Source: CAZUVM01 sp964623885
GTDB lineage: Bacteria; Verrucomicrobiota; Verrucomicrobiia; Limisphaerales; UBA8199
Length of the DNA: 64,000 nt
Direction of reading: 5' to 3'
Assembly (NCBI GenBank): GCA_964623885.1
Contig: CAZUVM010000024.1
Coordinates: 1-64,000 of the forward strand
The notes below the pieces were generated by a model that saw only the letters and a program-made list of their open reading frames with translations, did not search any database and had not been told where the DNA came from. How positions within the stretch are numbered: position 1 is the first letter of the stretch; each line of letters opens with the position of its first letter. The translations under genes and the position numbers were made by a program. Below, piece after piece: positions 26,595-37,523 of the stretch.

Positions 26595-28052
26595 TCAATC
26601 AAAGAGCGAGTACACCATCCCGAGTTGCACACGCCAGTGGTCTCCGCTGTCGACACCATTCTGCGCAGTCTTGAGGCCGTACAAACCTTCCAGGCCAACG
26701 CTGAGGCGCTTGCGCAACTGCCAGATCAGATTGGCGCTCGCGTAATGGCTGGTGTGGTAAAAGGTGGGTACCTGGCCCGATGCATTATCCAGGTTCACGT
26801 AACCGTAAGTAATCGTGGACCGGAACTGTGGACTCCAACGGTGCGTGAAGCCCGCCGTCGCGCTCCAGTAAGGCAAGGCTTCAAAACTGCCATCCGATTT
26901 AAAGGCCCCGTCGCTGTTCAGAAAGCTCGTGTCATTTCCCATTCCACCAACACCGTGACCATATACTCCCAGCAGTTGCAGGTAATCGTTCTCGGTTACG
27001 TCAATATTCGCGCTGAGGTTCACGCCCCAGCCAAAGGCATGGTGATCATTCCCCAGGGCATCCTTCGCGCCGATATCGCGGAAAAGCGTGCTGAATTGAA
27101 AATGACCGAACCCTTCCTTTTCATACCGGGTGTTAAAGCCCAGATCCGGCATGCTGGTGAGCTGGGTCGTTCCCGGATTGGGGCCGGAGTTCAGGTCCAC
27201 AAAAATGTCGGGCTTCTCTACGCCAAAGGTGGTGTTCCAGTTTTTGTTCCAGGCGTAGGTGTATTGAGCGACTGGCCGCCGCGCAAAGATGACTGCATTG
27301 GGCCCTTCATAGTCGACGGTATCCGGCCAACTGTCCGGGTCTTCCCAAACACCGTAAGTGAACCCGGCTTTGAATCCATAAAACTGCCCGTAAAGGTGTT
27401 GGATGCGGTATTTCATATCACCCGTGTCCGAACCCGCTCCAAAGAAGTCGTTTTGGTAATAGAAACGGAAGTCGCCCGCCATATCGGGAGCTCGCACATC
27501 CAACCGAAGTTGCGTGGCATTAGCAGTCGCATGGAACTGTTCGCCACCGCCGTAATTAGGATCGCCCTGGAGCGGAAACACGGCCGGCACAAACCGATTC
27601 TGATTTCCCGCGTTCTTGTTGTCGGAGATGAGATCCAAGTGCGGCTTGGCGTTGAACTTCACCAACACCGGCGTGTTTGGTACTGGAATAAAACCTTGGT
27701 ACGTCGGGTCCAGGGTGTAGTCCTTCGGTCTTGACGCGGCTTCCTGTTGATCGTTCAAAGCGCCTCGATAAGTGACCGGGCTCTTCTCACCGACGGGTTG
27801 ACCTTCGGCAACCTTCTCTAGTGTTTGGATGGATTTGGATGTTCCTTCCAAAGCGTTCGTGCCGGGCGCTGCAGGCTTCTGCGCCTGCTGTTTCTCAAGG
27901 TCGGCGATTTTTTGCTTCATTTGTTCGATGGTTTGTTCCATCGACTTGACGGTTTCCTTCAGTTGATCCAACTCGGCGTTTTGTGCCGAGGCCCGCACGC
28001 CCCCCGCGCCAATGAGAGCGACAGCGATGACCAGACATATGGTGGTTCTCAT
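26595..28052 (-). CDS. DcaP-like outer-membrane porin
   Basis: Started at 28052 (MRTTICLVIA), where a signal peptide begins; the open frame back to 28283 overlaps the glutaminase end. Of 485 residues, after the signal (cleaved near ASAQN) comes a coiled coil (LDQLKETVKSMEQTIEQMKQ, about 25-55). Then follow a linker and a roughly 16-strand barrel with many aromatic strands, ending SLFD. This layout is that of the DcaP family, trimeric porins linked to uptake of dicarboxylic and other organic acids. Placement directly after glutaminase and asparaginase genes supports a substrate-entry role (inference). Confidence 0.75.
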   Translation of the reverse strand: MRTTICLVIAVALIGAGGVRASAQNAELDQLKETVKSMEQTIEQMKQKIADLEKQQAQKPAAPGTNALEGTSKSIQTLEKVAEGQPVGEKSPVTYRGALNDQQEAASRPKDYTLDPTYQGFIPVPNTPVLVKFNAKPHLDLISDNKNAGNQNRFVPAVFPLQGDPNYGGGEQFHATANATQLRLDVRAPDMAGDFRFYYQNDFFGAGSDTGDMKYRIQHLYGQFYGFKAGFTYGVWEDPDSWPDTVDYEGPNAVIFARRPVAQYTYAWNKNWNTTFGVEKPDIFVDLNSGPNPGTTQLTSMPDLGFNTRYEKEGFGHFQFSTLFRDIGAKDALGNDHHAFGWGVNLSANIDVTENDYLQLLGVYGHGVGGMGNDTSFLNSDGAFKSDGSFEALPYWSATAGFTHRWSPQFRSTITYGYVNLDNASGQVPTFYHTSHYASANLIWQLRKRLSVGLEGLYGLKTAQNGVDSGDHWRVQLGMVYSLFD

Positions 28053-28077
28053 AATGGGGTTCTTTGGTTTTAAGCTT

Positions 28078-29124
28078 TCATTTAACCGATCCGAAAATGC
28101 TGCAGTCGAGTTGCTCCGCGATGTAGCGAATGGCCTGCTGGGCACGCACACTGTTGCCAAATTTGTCGAGCGGTGGGGCGAAGCCGACAACGGACATCCT
28201 GCCCGGTACGACTGCCACGATGCCGCCGCCCACGCCCGTCTTGGCCGGCAGGCCCGCGTTCCAGGCCCATGCGCCCGAGCCATCGTAGAATCCGGCCATT
28301 GTCATTACTGAAAGAACCTTGGGAACGTACTTCGCTTCTAAACAGCGTTCTTTAGTGATGGGGTTAACGCCATGATTGGCCAACACGCTGCCCATGACAG
28401 CGAGCTGTTTGCAGGTGACACCGACCGAGCACTGCTTGGTGTAAACATCGGTGCATTCGAGCGGCTCGGCGTAAAGATGACCGGAGTTGTACAGGATGTG
28501 AGCAATGCCACGATTCCGGAAATTGGTTTCCGCCTCGGATTTGTAGATATCCTCCAGGACGGAGAGTTTCTCCGCAGCGAACTTGTTGTAACAGCTAATA
28601 ATCTTATCCCAACGCTCCTGAGCGTTCTTCGCTTTGACCAGGCTAACCGTTGCAATCGCGCCAGGGTTAACAAATGGGTTGTCTGCCCTGCCATCGCCCT
28701 CTTCGATCGCAACGACGGAGTTGAATTTCTCGCCGGTCGGCTCGACACTGACCTTATCGAGGATGGCCTGGTCTCCCGACTCCTGCATGACCAGGCACAT
28801 CGTAAATACCTTCGAGCAGGATTGGATCGAGAAGGGGTAATCCACGTCGCCTACGCTAATGACTTTCCCGTCAACGGTGACGATCGTAATGCCAAAGAGA
28901 TTGCTGGGAACTTTGGCCAGAGCCGGGATGTAATCCGCGTTCTTGCCGCTATTGTCATCTTTAAAACGGGCGTGCGCCTCTTTCGCAAGACGTTCCAGCG
29001 CCTCAACCGAAGGAAGTGGGGCTTGAGCGAGGCCGATGAAAGGCCACAGCGCGGAGAGCGCCAGGCTCGCAAACGTTGCCAAGGCGAAGCGGCGACTCTT
29101 ATGACTGGCTTTAAAGGCACACAT
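28078..29124 (-). CDS. glsA: exported glutaminase (GlsA family)
   Basis: The 348-residue serine-dependent beta-lactamase-like glutaminase converts Gln to Glu and ammonia. The family motifs are present (IPALAKVPSNLFGITIVTVD; the catalytic Ser-x-x-Lys in FSIQSCSKVF; the Asn-rich NPFVNPGAIA; PAKTGVGGGI). Unlike the usual cytoplasmic GlsA of about 305 residues, it has an N-terminal signal peptide (FASLALSALWPFIGLAQA), so it should act in the periplasm. It sits between the AspT-like transporter and the porin, matching the exported asparaginase in the same run. Confidence 0.92.
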   Translation of the reverse strand: MCAFKASHKSRRFALATFASLALSALWPFIGLAQAPLPSVEALERLAKEAHARFKDDNSGKNADYIPALAKVPSNLFGITIVTVDGKVISVGDVDYPFSIQSCSKVFTMCLVMQESGDQAILDKVSVEPTGEKFNSVVAIEEGDGRADNPFVNPGAIATVSLVKAKNAQERWDKIISCYNKFAAEKLSVLEDIYKSEAETNFRNRGIAHILYNSGHLYAEPLECTDVYTKQCSVGVTCKQLAVMGSVLANHGVNPITKERCLEAKYVPKVLSVMTMAGFYDGSGAWAWNAGLPAKTGVGGGIVAVVPGRMSVVGFAPPLDKFGNSVRAQQAIRYIAEQLDCSIFGSVK

Positions 29125-29172
29125 TTTTCGTTTTGTGATTCGGGTTGTTAATTCATCGCGATGAGTGGTGAA

Positions 29173-30852
29173 TTATGTGAATGCCACAACGACCGGCCCG
29201 CCCAGCGCGAGCAGCACGTTGGAGACTGCATAAGTCACAGTGAAGCCCAGCACCGGCACCGTGCTGTCCGAGGTTTCGTTCGCGGCATTTAATGCCGCGG
29301 CCACGGTTTGGCCGCCGCACAGCGCTCCCAGCAAAACCACAGGATGCAGGCGCAGCACCAATCGTCCGAAAACGAGCGCCACGAACAGCGGCACCAGCGT
29401 TACGATTGCGCCTGCTAACAATAGAGAAACGCCGTGCTCCTGAATGGCGGCTACGGCTTTGGGGCCCGCCGCCAGCCCCATCGCCGCGGCGAATGCACTC
29501 AGCCCCAATTCACAGAGAATCCATTGCGCCGGGCCGGGAAGTCCGCCGAATACGGGGTAACGCACATGCAGCCAGCCGAAGCAAAGCCCGGCGACCAACA
29601 TCCCGCCCCCCACTCCCAGGGTCAGCGGAATCCCACCGACAGTGGCCGAGAGTGAACCGAGCAAGATCCCAAGCACGATCGCCAGCGCATGATATGCGAG
29701 ATCACTCTTGCCCTCGGCGGATTCGGCCGAGCCGATGGCGGTTGCCACTCGATCGACCTCCTCAGGCCGCCCAACCAGTTCAACGACATCTCCCCGGCGA
29801 ATTTCCGTGCCAGGCAGAATAGGCAATGGCAGACCCTGTCTTTTGAAGCCGGCGAGGTAGACGCCTTGAAGGTTCGCCTTGCCCAAAAAATCGCGCACTT
29901 GGGCCAGCGTCTGTCCGATCACGCGGCGCGCGGTAATGACAACTGTGGCGGCTTTTGCGGTGAAGGATAATGCCTCGCGATTCTCGACTTCCGGACCAAC
30001 GAGCCGACCTGCCGCAAGCACCGCCTCAAGGCGGCCCGCGATGCCTACCACGTCACCAGATTCCAATACCAAGTCCGGTGCAGGCTCGATAATTTCAACG
30101 CCCCTAATGATTCGCTCGATCGAAGCCCGCCCAAGTTGTTTAGCCAGGTCGCCAACGGTCTGAGCTGAGGCGCCGTTGACTTCGAACGCCCGCACTACAA
30201 CAGGCACAAAGGGAGTGATATAGCCCAGGCGCGTCGTCGAGCCTCCGGCCAATGTAGCTTCCAACTCGCGCGCGGCGCGCTTCGGGTCCACGCCAAGCAA
30301 TCGCGGGGCAACACTCCGAACGAAAAGAATGACTCCGACAGTGCCAAACACGTAAGTGATGGCAAACCCGACCGCCATCTGACCGTTCAGCCGAGCCGAG
30401 TCCTCTGGCGGCAGACCCAATCGCGCCAAGGCGTCTCCAGCCGTGCCCAGCATGGCCGTCTGGGTTAGCGCGCCCGCGCCAAGTCCGGCGCCAAAACCTT
30501 TGCCGATTCCCCAAACTCGCGCCAGGATGATCACGGTGATCAAGGCAACGGCGCACTGAACAATCGAAGAGACTACCAGCTTGATCGATGAGCGATCCAG
30601 TCCGCCGAAAAACTCCGGCCCGCTTTTGAAGCCAATGGCATAGATGAACAGCGCAAAGCAAACGCCCTTGAGCGCTTCCGGCATCACGACTCCAGTCAAT
30701 TGTCCAATCACCAACGCCATCAGCAGCGAGCCCGCAACACCCCCCAGACTGAAACCTGCCAGCTTCAATCGCCCCAGAGCATGACCCAGCGCCAGCGCAA
30801 CAAAGAGCGCGCCTTCGGGTGCAGCTTTGAGAATCTGGCTGGCGAAGTTCAT
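29173..30852 (-). CDS. AspT/YidE-like transporter with central RCK_C domains
   Basis: This 559-residue protein has the AAEx (aspartate:alanine exchanger) architecture: a membrane half (residues 1-180, including YAIGFKSGPEFF), two TrkA_C/RCK_C domains in a cytoplasmic centre (about 205-370), and a second membrane half duplicating the first (PVLGFTVTYAVSNVLLALGG at the end). Known members exchange aspartate for alanine or move dicarboxylates. Its neighbours (asparaginase 22 bp upstream, exported glutaminase 48 bp downstream) suggest aspartate or glutamate as substrate (inference). YidE-type homologues remain uncharacterised. Confidence 0.8.
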   Translation of the reverse strand: MNFASQILKAAPEGALFVALALGHALGRLKLAGFSLGGVAGSLLMALVIGQLTGVVMPEALKGVCFALFIYAIGFKSGPEFFGGLDRSSIKLVVSSIVQCAVALITVIILARVWGIGKGFGAGLGAGALTQTAMLGTAGDALARLGLPPEDSARLNGQMAVGFAITYVFGTVGVILFVRSVAPRLLGVDPKRAARELEATLAGGSTTRLGYITPFVPVVVRAFEVNGASAQTVGDLAKQLGRASIERIIRGVEIIEPAPDLVLESGDVVGIAGRLEAVLAAGRLVGPEVENREALSFTAKAATVVITARRVIGQTLAQVRDFLGKANLQGVYLAGFKRQGLPLPILPGTEIRRGDVVELVGRPEEVDRVATAIGSAESAEGKSDLAYHALAIVLGILLGSLSATVGGIPLTLGVGGGMLVAGLCFGWLHVRYPVFGGLPGPAQWILCELGLSAFAAAMGLAAGPKAVAAIQEHGVSLLLAGAIVTLVPLFVALVFGRLVLRLHPVVLLGALCGGQTVAAALNAANETSDSTVPVLGFTVTYAVSNVLLALGGPVVVAFT

Positions 30853-30874
30853 CGGGGAATCACAAAGCGAAAGA

Positions 30875-31945
30875 CTAGTACTCGTTAAAGTATTGCTGTA
30901 ATTGGCGCGCGTCGGAGGTTTTGGTCAGACCCAGCATTAGGAGAATGCGCGCCTTCTGTGCGCTTAGTTCCATGCCGGCGATAAAGCCCAATTTGTCGTC
31001 GTTAATCTCCACATTGCGGTCGACGAGGCCGCTACCGGTGCGCGAGCAACGCACTACGGCCACGCCTTTCTTAGCCGCCCGTTCCAACGCCGCCAGGGCC
31101 GCATCGGTGGTGTTGCCGTCGCCAACACCGGCCAGCACGATGCCTTTGATTTGTTTTTCGACGCAGGCATCGATAACGTCGCCTCCCAGGTTGGCATAGG
31201 AGTAAACCACCACCACCCGCGGCAGGTTATCAACCGTCAGTCCGTCGATGGAGAATTCGCTTTTGGTCGTGTGCCGCGTAGTGATGTAGGAGTAGAAAGT
31301 CGCCTTGCCGGTATTCATGACACCTGCGATGCCGCGGTTGGGCGAATCGAAAGTGTTCATGTGCGTGGTATGCATCTTCTGGGCCTCGCGGGCATAATGA
31401 ATCGTGTCGTTAAGCACCACCAGCGGCCCACGCCCTTTGGCTTCCGGGCTCCCGGCCAGGGCGACGCCGTTGTAGAGGTTTATAGGCCCGTCCGCGCTGA
31501 TCGCTGTGGCCGGACGCATGGAGCCCACAAGCACAACCGGTTTGTCGCTCTTTACGACCAGGCTCAAAAAGTAAGCCGTTTCTTCCATGGTGTCGGTACC
31601 GTGAGTAATCACCACCCCGTCAACATCGTCACTTTTCAGCACTTCATTGACGCGCGCCGCCAGCTTCAGCCAAACCTCGTGATTCATGTTCTGGCTTCCG
31701 ATGTTGGCGACCTGTTCGCCGGACAGCTCCGCGATATTCTTCAACTGGGGCACGGCCTTGATGAGGTCGTCCACAGAGAACGTGCCGGACTTGTAACCGG
31801 CATCGGCCTGACTGGCCTGCGCGCCGGCAATTGTCCCGCCGGTGGCCAGGACTTTGATTTTAGGCAGGGCCCAACTGGACGATGCGACCAACAGCAGGCC
31901 TAGCGTGAACGCAACGATCAGACTTTTTGACGAGTGAGTTTTCAT
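30875..31945 (-). CDS. ansB: type II (periplasmic) L-asparaginase
   Basis: The 356-residue asparaginase II hydrolyses Asn to Asp and ammonia. A signal peptide (IVAFTLGLLLVASSSWA) precedes the catalytic motif KVLATGGTIAG (first Thr nucleophile); the second motif VVITHGTDTMEETAYFL supplies the Thr-Asp pair, with a Lys in the SDKPVVLVGSMRP region. Length and export fit the high-affinity periplasmic class. It follows the aspartase fusion gene by 13 bp, so Asn to Asp outside and Asp to fumarate inside are encoded side by side. Confidence 0.93.
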   Translation of the reverse strand: MKTHSSKSLIVAFTLGLLLVASSSWALPKIKVLATGGTIAGAQASQADAGYKSGTFSVDDLIKAVPQLKNIAELSGEQVANIGSQNMNHEVWLKLAARVNEVLKSDDVDGVVITHGTDTMEETAYFLSLVVKSDKPVVLVGSMRPATAISADGPINLYNGVALAGSPEAKGRGPLVVLNDTIHYAREAQKMHTTHMNTFDSPNRGIAGVMNTGKATFYSYITTRHTTKSEFSIDGLTVDNLPRVVVVYSYANLGGDVIDACVEKQIKGIVLAGVGDGNTTDAALAALERAAKKGVAVVRCSRTGSGLVDRNVEINDDKLGFIAGMELSAQKARILLMLGLTKTSDARQLQQYFNEY

Positions 31946-31958
31946 AGGGTGAATTTGG

Positions 31959-33818
<1,860 letters not shown>

Positions 33819-33831
33819 AAACCGGTTCTGA

Positions 33832-35172
33832 TTAAGTGAAAAACAACTTTGCTATCAATAATCCAAGACCGACTCCGCCAATGGTTGTGATTAAGCCGGG
33901 CAACATGAAGGAGTGGTTAAGCAGGTATTTCCCAATCCGCGTAGTGCCGGAGCGATCGAACTGCATCGCGGCGATGAGCGTGCCGTAGTTCGGGATGAAG
34001 AAGTAACCATTCACGGCCGGAAACATTCCGATGAGCGAGGCGGCGGGGATTTGCAGGGAGAGGCCCAAAGGCATGAGCGCGCGCGCGGTGGCCGCCTGGC
34101 TATACAAAAGCATCGAAGCAACGAACAGCCCCAAAGCAAACGTCCAGGGAGCGGCTTTCGCCATATTGCTCAATGTGCCAATGATTGTGTCCTGGTTAGC
34201 ATTGATAAAGGTGTCGCCCAGCCAGGCTAGACCGAGTATCCCGATAATTGCGGTTATGCCCGATTGGCAGGTTTTGCATTTTGGAACTTCACCCGCCGGG
34301 GCACCGGTGAAGGCTAGGATCAGCGCCGCGACCGCCAGCATGACAATAGCAATCGCGATGGGCATGCTTACTACTACTGGCTCAGCAGCCTTGCCGGGGA
34401 CGGTCCGAAGTGCCGGAAAGATGCCGGCTAAAACCACGAGCGCGACGCCACCGAAAAAAAGCAAAGCACTTGCTTTCGCGCCCTTCTTGAGCGGCGCGGA
34501 AGCCGCGACATCCCCTTTGCCAAATCCGGGCGGAGATACCTCACCGGCACGGAGGCGTTCCTGGTAGACCGGATCGTCCTTCAACTCCTTGCCGACTCTA
34601 AGCTGCACAAAGGCGGCGAGCACAACTGCGAGCAATGTTGACGGCACGCAGATGAGCAGAATCTGAATGAGCCCGACATGATGAACAGCCAATAGACCAA
34701 TCATTGCGGCAGTGGCTGCCGAAACCGGGCTGGCAGTGATCGCTTGCTGCGAAGCAATTGTCGCAATGGCCATCGGGCGTTCCGGACGAATCCCGCTCTC
34801 ATGAGCGACTTCGTAAATAACCGGCAGCAGCGGATAGACGATATGTCCAGTACCCGAAGCAAATGTAAAACCGTACGTAACCAATGGTGCCACGATGGTC
34901 ACTTGCTTTGGGTTCTTGCGAATAATGCGCTCGGCCAATCGCACAAGAAAATCGATCCCGCCCGCGACTTCCATCGCCGACGCCGCCATGATGACGGTCA
35001 AGACGATGATCAGCACCTCGCCGGGTATAGCGCCGGGCGGTACGCCAAAGCCCACCACGAGCACCAGCAAGCCGACCGCTCCCCACAGGCCCAATGCAAT
35101 ACCCCCCGCCCTCGCACCCATCAGTAACGCGCCGATCAGCACGAGGAATTCGAGTATGAGTTTGAGCGTCAT
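33832..35172 (-). CDS. anaerobic C4-dicarboxylate transporter (DcuA/DcuB family)
   Basis: Start set at 35172 (MTLKLILEFLVLIGALLMG), where the family N-terminus begins; the open frame runs to 35475 but is not membrane-like. The 446 residues form about 10-12 membrane segments with Dcu motifs (GGIDFLVRLAERIIRKNP, SGTGHIVYPLLPVIYE, ASQQAITASPVSAA). Dcu proteins exchange aspartate, fumarate, malate and succinate. First gene of the 34-kb minus-strand run, 13 bp before the aspartase fusion, giving Asp import and fumarate/succinate export in one unit. DcuA versus DcuB cannot be decided. Confidence 0.88.
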   Translation of the reverse strand: MTLKLILEFLVLIGALLMGARAGGIALGLWGAVGLLVLVVGFGVPPGAIPGEVLIIVLTVIMAASAMEVAGGIDFLVRLAERIIRKNPKQVTIVAPLVTYGFTFASGTGHIVYPLLPVIYEVAHESGIRPERPMAIATIASQQAITASPVSAATAAMIGLLAVHHVGLIQILLICVPSTLLAVVLAAFVQLRVGKELKDDPVYQERLRAGEVSPPGFGKGDVAASAPLKKGAKASALLFFGGVALVVLAGIFPALRTVPGKAAEPVVVSMPIAIAIVMLAVAALILAFTGAPAGEVPKCKTCQSGITAIIGILGLAWLGDTFINANQDTIIGTLSNMAKAAPWTFALGLFVASMLLYSQAATARALMPLGLSLQIPAASLIGMFPAVNGYFFIPNYGTLIAAMQFDRSGTTRIGKYLLNHSFMLPGLITTIGGVGLGLLIAKLFFT

Positions 35173-35769
35173 GAGTGTGCCGAGGCGATCTTGAGTTGTG
35201 CAATGCGCATAGTCGGTCGCCTCATGAATCGGCGTAGTGCTGTCGTTGCAGTCTGGATGCCAAGCGACTAATGCCGCGAAGGCGCTTGCATAAACGCTTG
35301 TAGTCGTTTGCCCTTGTGCAAATGGAGTGCGCCATAATGCGCCAAAGAACAGGTTTGTGCTGAGACGGCTTATCGTCCTTAGCGCGAAATATCGCCTCAA
35401 GGGGAAAGCTCGATGGCACGTTCGAACACGATGCCCCCTTTGATGATGGCCGAACTGCCAGTTGAAGCGGCCCAAACCGATCAGCTGATTCAGACTGGAG
35501 AGCCAATCTCAGCGGGAGATGCGCCGGATGGGTGAAATCCGAGCCGCAAACGCATTGAAAAAGAGACGAGATGGAGTCCCAAAGACGGCCTAAAGACTCA
35601 ATCGCAACTGAATCCAACCCGCTATGACTTCTGTTTGCCCGACACAAATTCCTGCAATTCAGCCATTTTTAGTGAGGTAACGCTAATAAGGCCAGCGATG
35701 GCACGACTTTCGCACTCGGTTTTCAGATTCTGCTCATAGTGTTCATGGGCGAGCCCCGAACCGCATTCT
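35173..35769. other. divergent intergenic region
   Basis: These 597 bases separate the minus-strand block (first gene ends its 5' side at 35172) from the plus-strand MscS gene, so promoters for both should lie here. I found no convincing -35/-10 pair, operator palindrome, riboswitch or protein-like ORF. Open frames of 141 and 74 codons on the minus strand lack family features and codon regularity. Confidence 0.5.
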
Positions 35770-37482
35770 ATGCTTAGGCAACAGTTGCTCTTTGTTGAGC
35801 CCGTCAGACGAGGCCTGCTTCTTCTCGGACTAGCCGCGGCCTTCACTTGTACCGTTGCGGCTCAACCGACCACTGATACGAGCACGAATTCTGTTGTCGA
35901 AGATTCGAGCCGGACTGTGGCACTAGCTAATCGGCAAATCTGTACTTTTCGCGCAACGGTGGACGGTTACTCACCCGAAGAGCGGGCCGCCGCGGCAAAA
36001 GTCCGTCTCGAAGCTGTGTTGAGCGGAGCCAAGAGCATTCTTGTCTCCACTCAAGTCGTCCCCGGCGGCATCCAATTCAATCTGGATGGCCGTTCGCTTT
36101 TTATTCTCACTCCGGATGACGTTTTCACGATTCAAGGACAAACGCTGGAGTCCAAGGCTGCGGCAGTAGCGGCGAACCTTCGCGAAGCGCTGCAGGATTT
36201 GCACAGCCTGGAGACGCCAGGGGAGGTCTTTTGGGCGGTAGGCAGGGCTTTGCTTGGGTTCGTTTATTTTGCTGCGCTCTTATGGCTAATTCGGCGAATC
36301 AAAGCCTGGTTGCTTAGCCACAGCGCGAAATTCGCGGCGGAGAAAACAAAGCAAGTGCAACAACGTGGACTGCGCACTGCCGGATTGCGCAGTTTTGTCG
36401 CTGTGCTGCGCGCCGTCCTTAATTTCGGCGCTTACGTCGTAATCGCTTCGATAGTCTATGCTTTGCTCTGGTACGAGCTGCGTTGCTTCCCTTATTCGCG
36501 CCCGTGGGGTGATTATTTGCGAAATCAATGCCTCTCGGCTCTCGCGTCACTCGGGAACAGCATTCTGGCTTCGTTGCCGGATTTCATGATTATCGCCTTC
36601 ATTGTGCTGGCGGTTCGTTTGGTTGTGCACGTGCTTACGCAACTGTTCGCGGTTGCGGAGCGCGGCGAATTCCAAACGCGGCTTGTCGATCCGGTGATCG
36701 CAGCAACTACGCGGCGCATCGTAGTTTGCATGATCTGGGTCGTAGCCATCGTGGTCGCTTATCCCTACATCCCCGGCAGCCAATCGTTGGCGTTCAAGGG
36801 GGTATCTGTTTTCGCGGGCCTGGTGCTTTCGTTGGGATCAACCAACCTCATCAACCAGATTGCCAGCGGCCTGGTGTTGATCTACTCCCGCGCGTACCGG
36901 GTTGGGGATTATGTTCGGGTAGCCGAGACGGAAGGCACCGTGGTAGACATTGGACTGTGCGTTACCCGCATCCGCACCATCAAAAACGAAGAAGTGCATA
37001 TCGCCAATAGCGTGCTTCTTGGCGCCGCAACGACAAACTATTCGCGTCTGTCCAAAACGGACGGCGTGTACCTTTCCGTCAGAGTCACGATTGGCTACAG
37101 CACGCCCTGGCGCCAGGTTCAGGCCATGCTGCTGGAAGCGGCTCGCCGCACTCAAGGTCTTCTGTCCACTCCTCCGCCGTTTGTGCTCCAGGTCTCTCTG
37201 GCGGACTTTTACGTGCAATACGAGCTCAACGTTCGACTCGAGATTCCTGAGCGGCGCGTCTGGGTGCTGAGCGATCTGCAAAGCCACATCCAGGATATCT
37301 TTAACGAGCACGGCGTTCAGATCATGTCGCCGCATTATTTGTCCGATCCGCCTCAACCTCACGTGGTGCCAAAATCAAGGTGGTTCTTGCCGCCGGCCAC
37401 CGATTCGGCTACCAGTGAGTCACCGGCAATCCAAAGAGACACGCAGACGCTCCAAAGTGAACCGCGCCAGGCGCGGCCATAG
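35770..37482 (+). CDS. MscS-family mechanosensitive channel with periplasmic N-domain
   Basis: The 570-residue protein has a signal-like segment (RRGLLLLGLAAAFTCTVAAQ), a periplasmic domain (about 45-150), then four or five membrane helices. The MscS core follows: pore helix GVSVFAGLVLSLGSTNLINQ, beta-domain YSRAYRVGDYVRVAETEGTV with the usual VDIGLCVTRIRT, and a C-terminal alpha/beta domain with a Pro-rich end. Such channels release osmolytes on hypo-osmotic shock. Longer than E. coli MscS (286 residues), it resembles the YnaI/YbdG class. The Na+/H+ antiporter gene follows after 41 bp, suggesting an ion/osmotic pair. Confidence 0.88.
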   Translation: MLRQQLLFVEPVRRGLLLLGLAAAFTCTVAAQPTTDTSTNSVVEDSSRTVALANRQICTFRATVDGYSPEERAAAAKVRLEAVLSGAKSILVSTQVVPGGIQFNLDGRSLFILTPDDVFTIQGQTLESKAAAVAANLREALQDLHSLETPGEVFWAVGRALLGFVYFAALLWLIRRIKAWLLSHSAKFAAEKTKQVQQRGLRTAGLRSFVAVLRAVLNFGAYVVIASIVYALLWYELRCFPYSRPWGDYLRNQCLSALASLGNSILASLPDFMIIAFIVLAVRLVVHVLTQLFAVAERGEFQTRLVDPVIAATTRRIVVCMIWVVAIVVAYPYIPGSQSLAFKGVSVFAGLVLSLGSTNLINQIASGLVLIYSRAYRVGDYVRVAETEGTVVDIGLCVTRIRTIKNEEVHIANSVLLGAATTNYSRLSKTDGVYLSVRVTIGYSTPWRQVQAMLLEAARRTQGLLSTPPPFVLQVSLADFYVQYELNVRLEIPERRVWVLSDLQSHIQDIFNEHGVQIMSPHYLSDPPQPHVVPKSRWFLPPATDSATSESPAIQRDTQTLQSEPRQARP

Positions 37483-37523
37483 CCTGTTGGTGCGCCATGG
37501 ATTGAACCGCAGGCAACTACGGC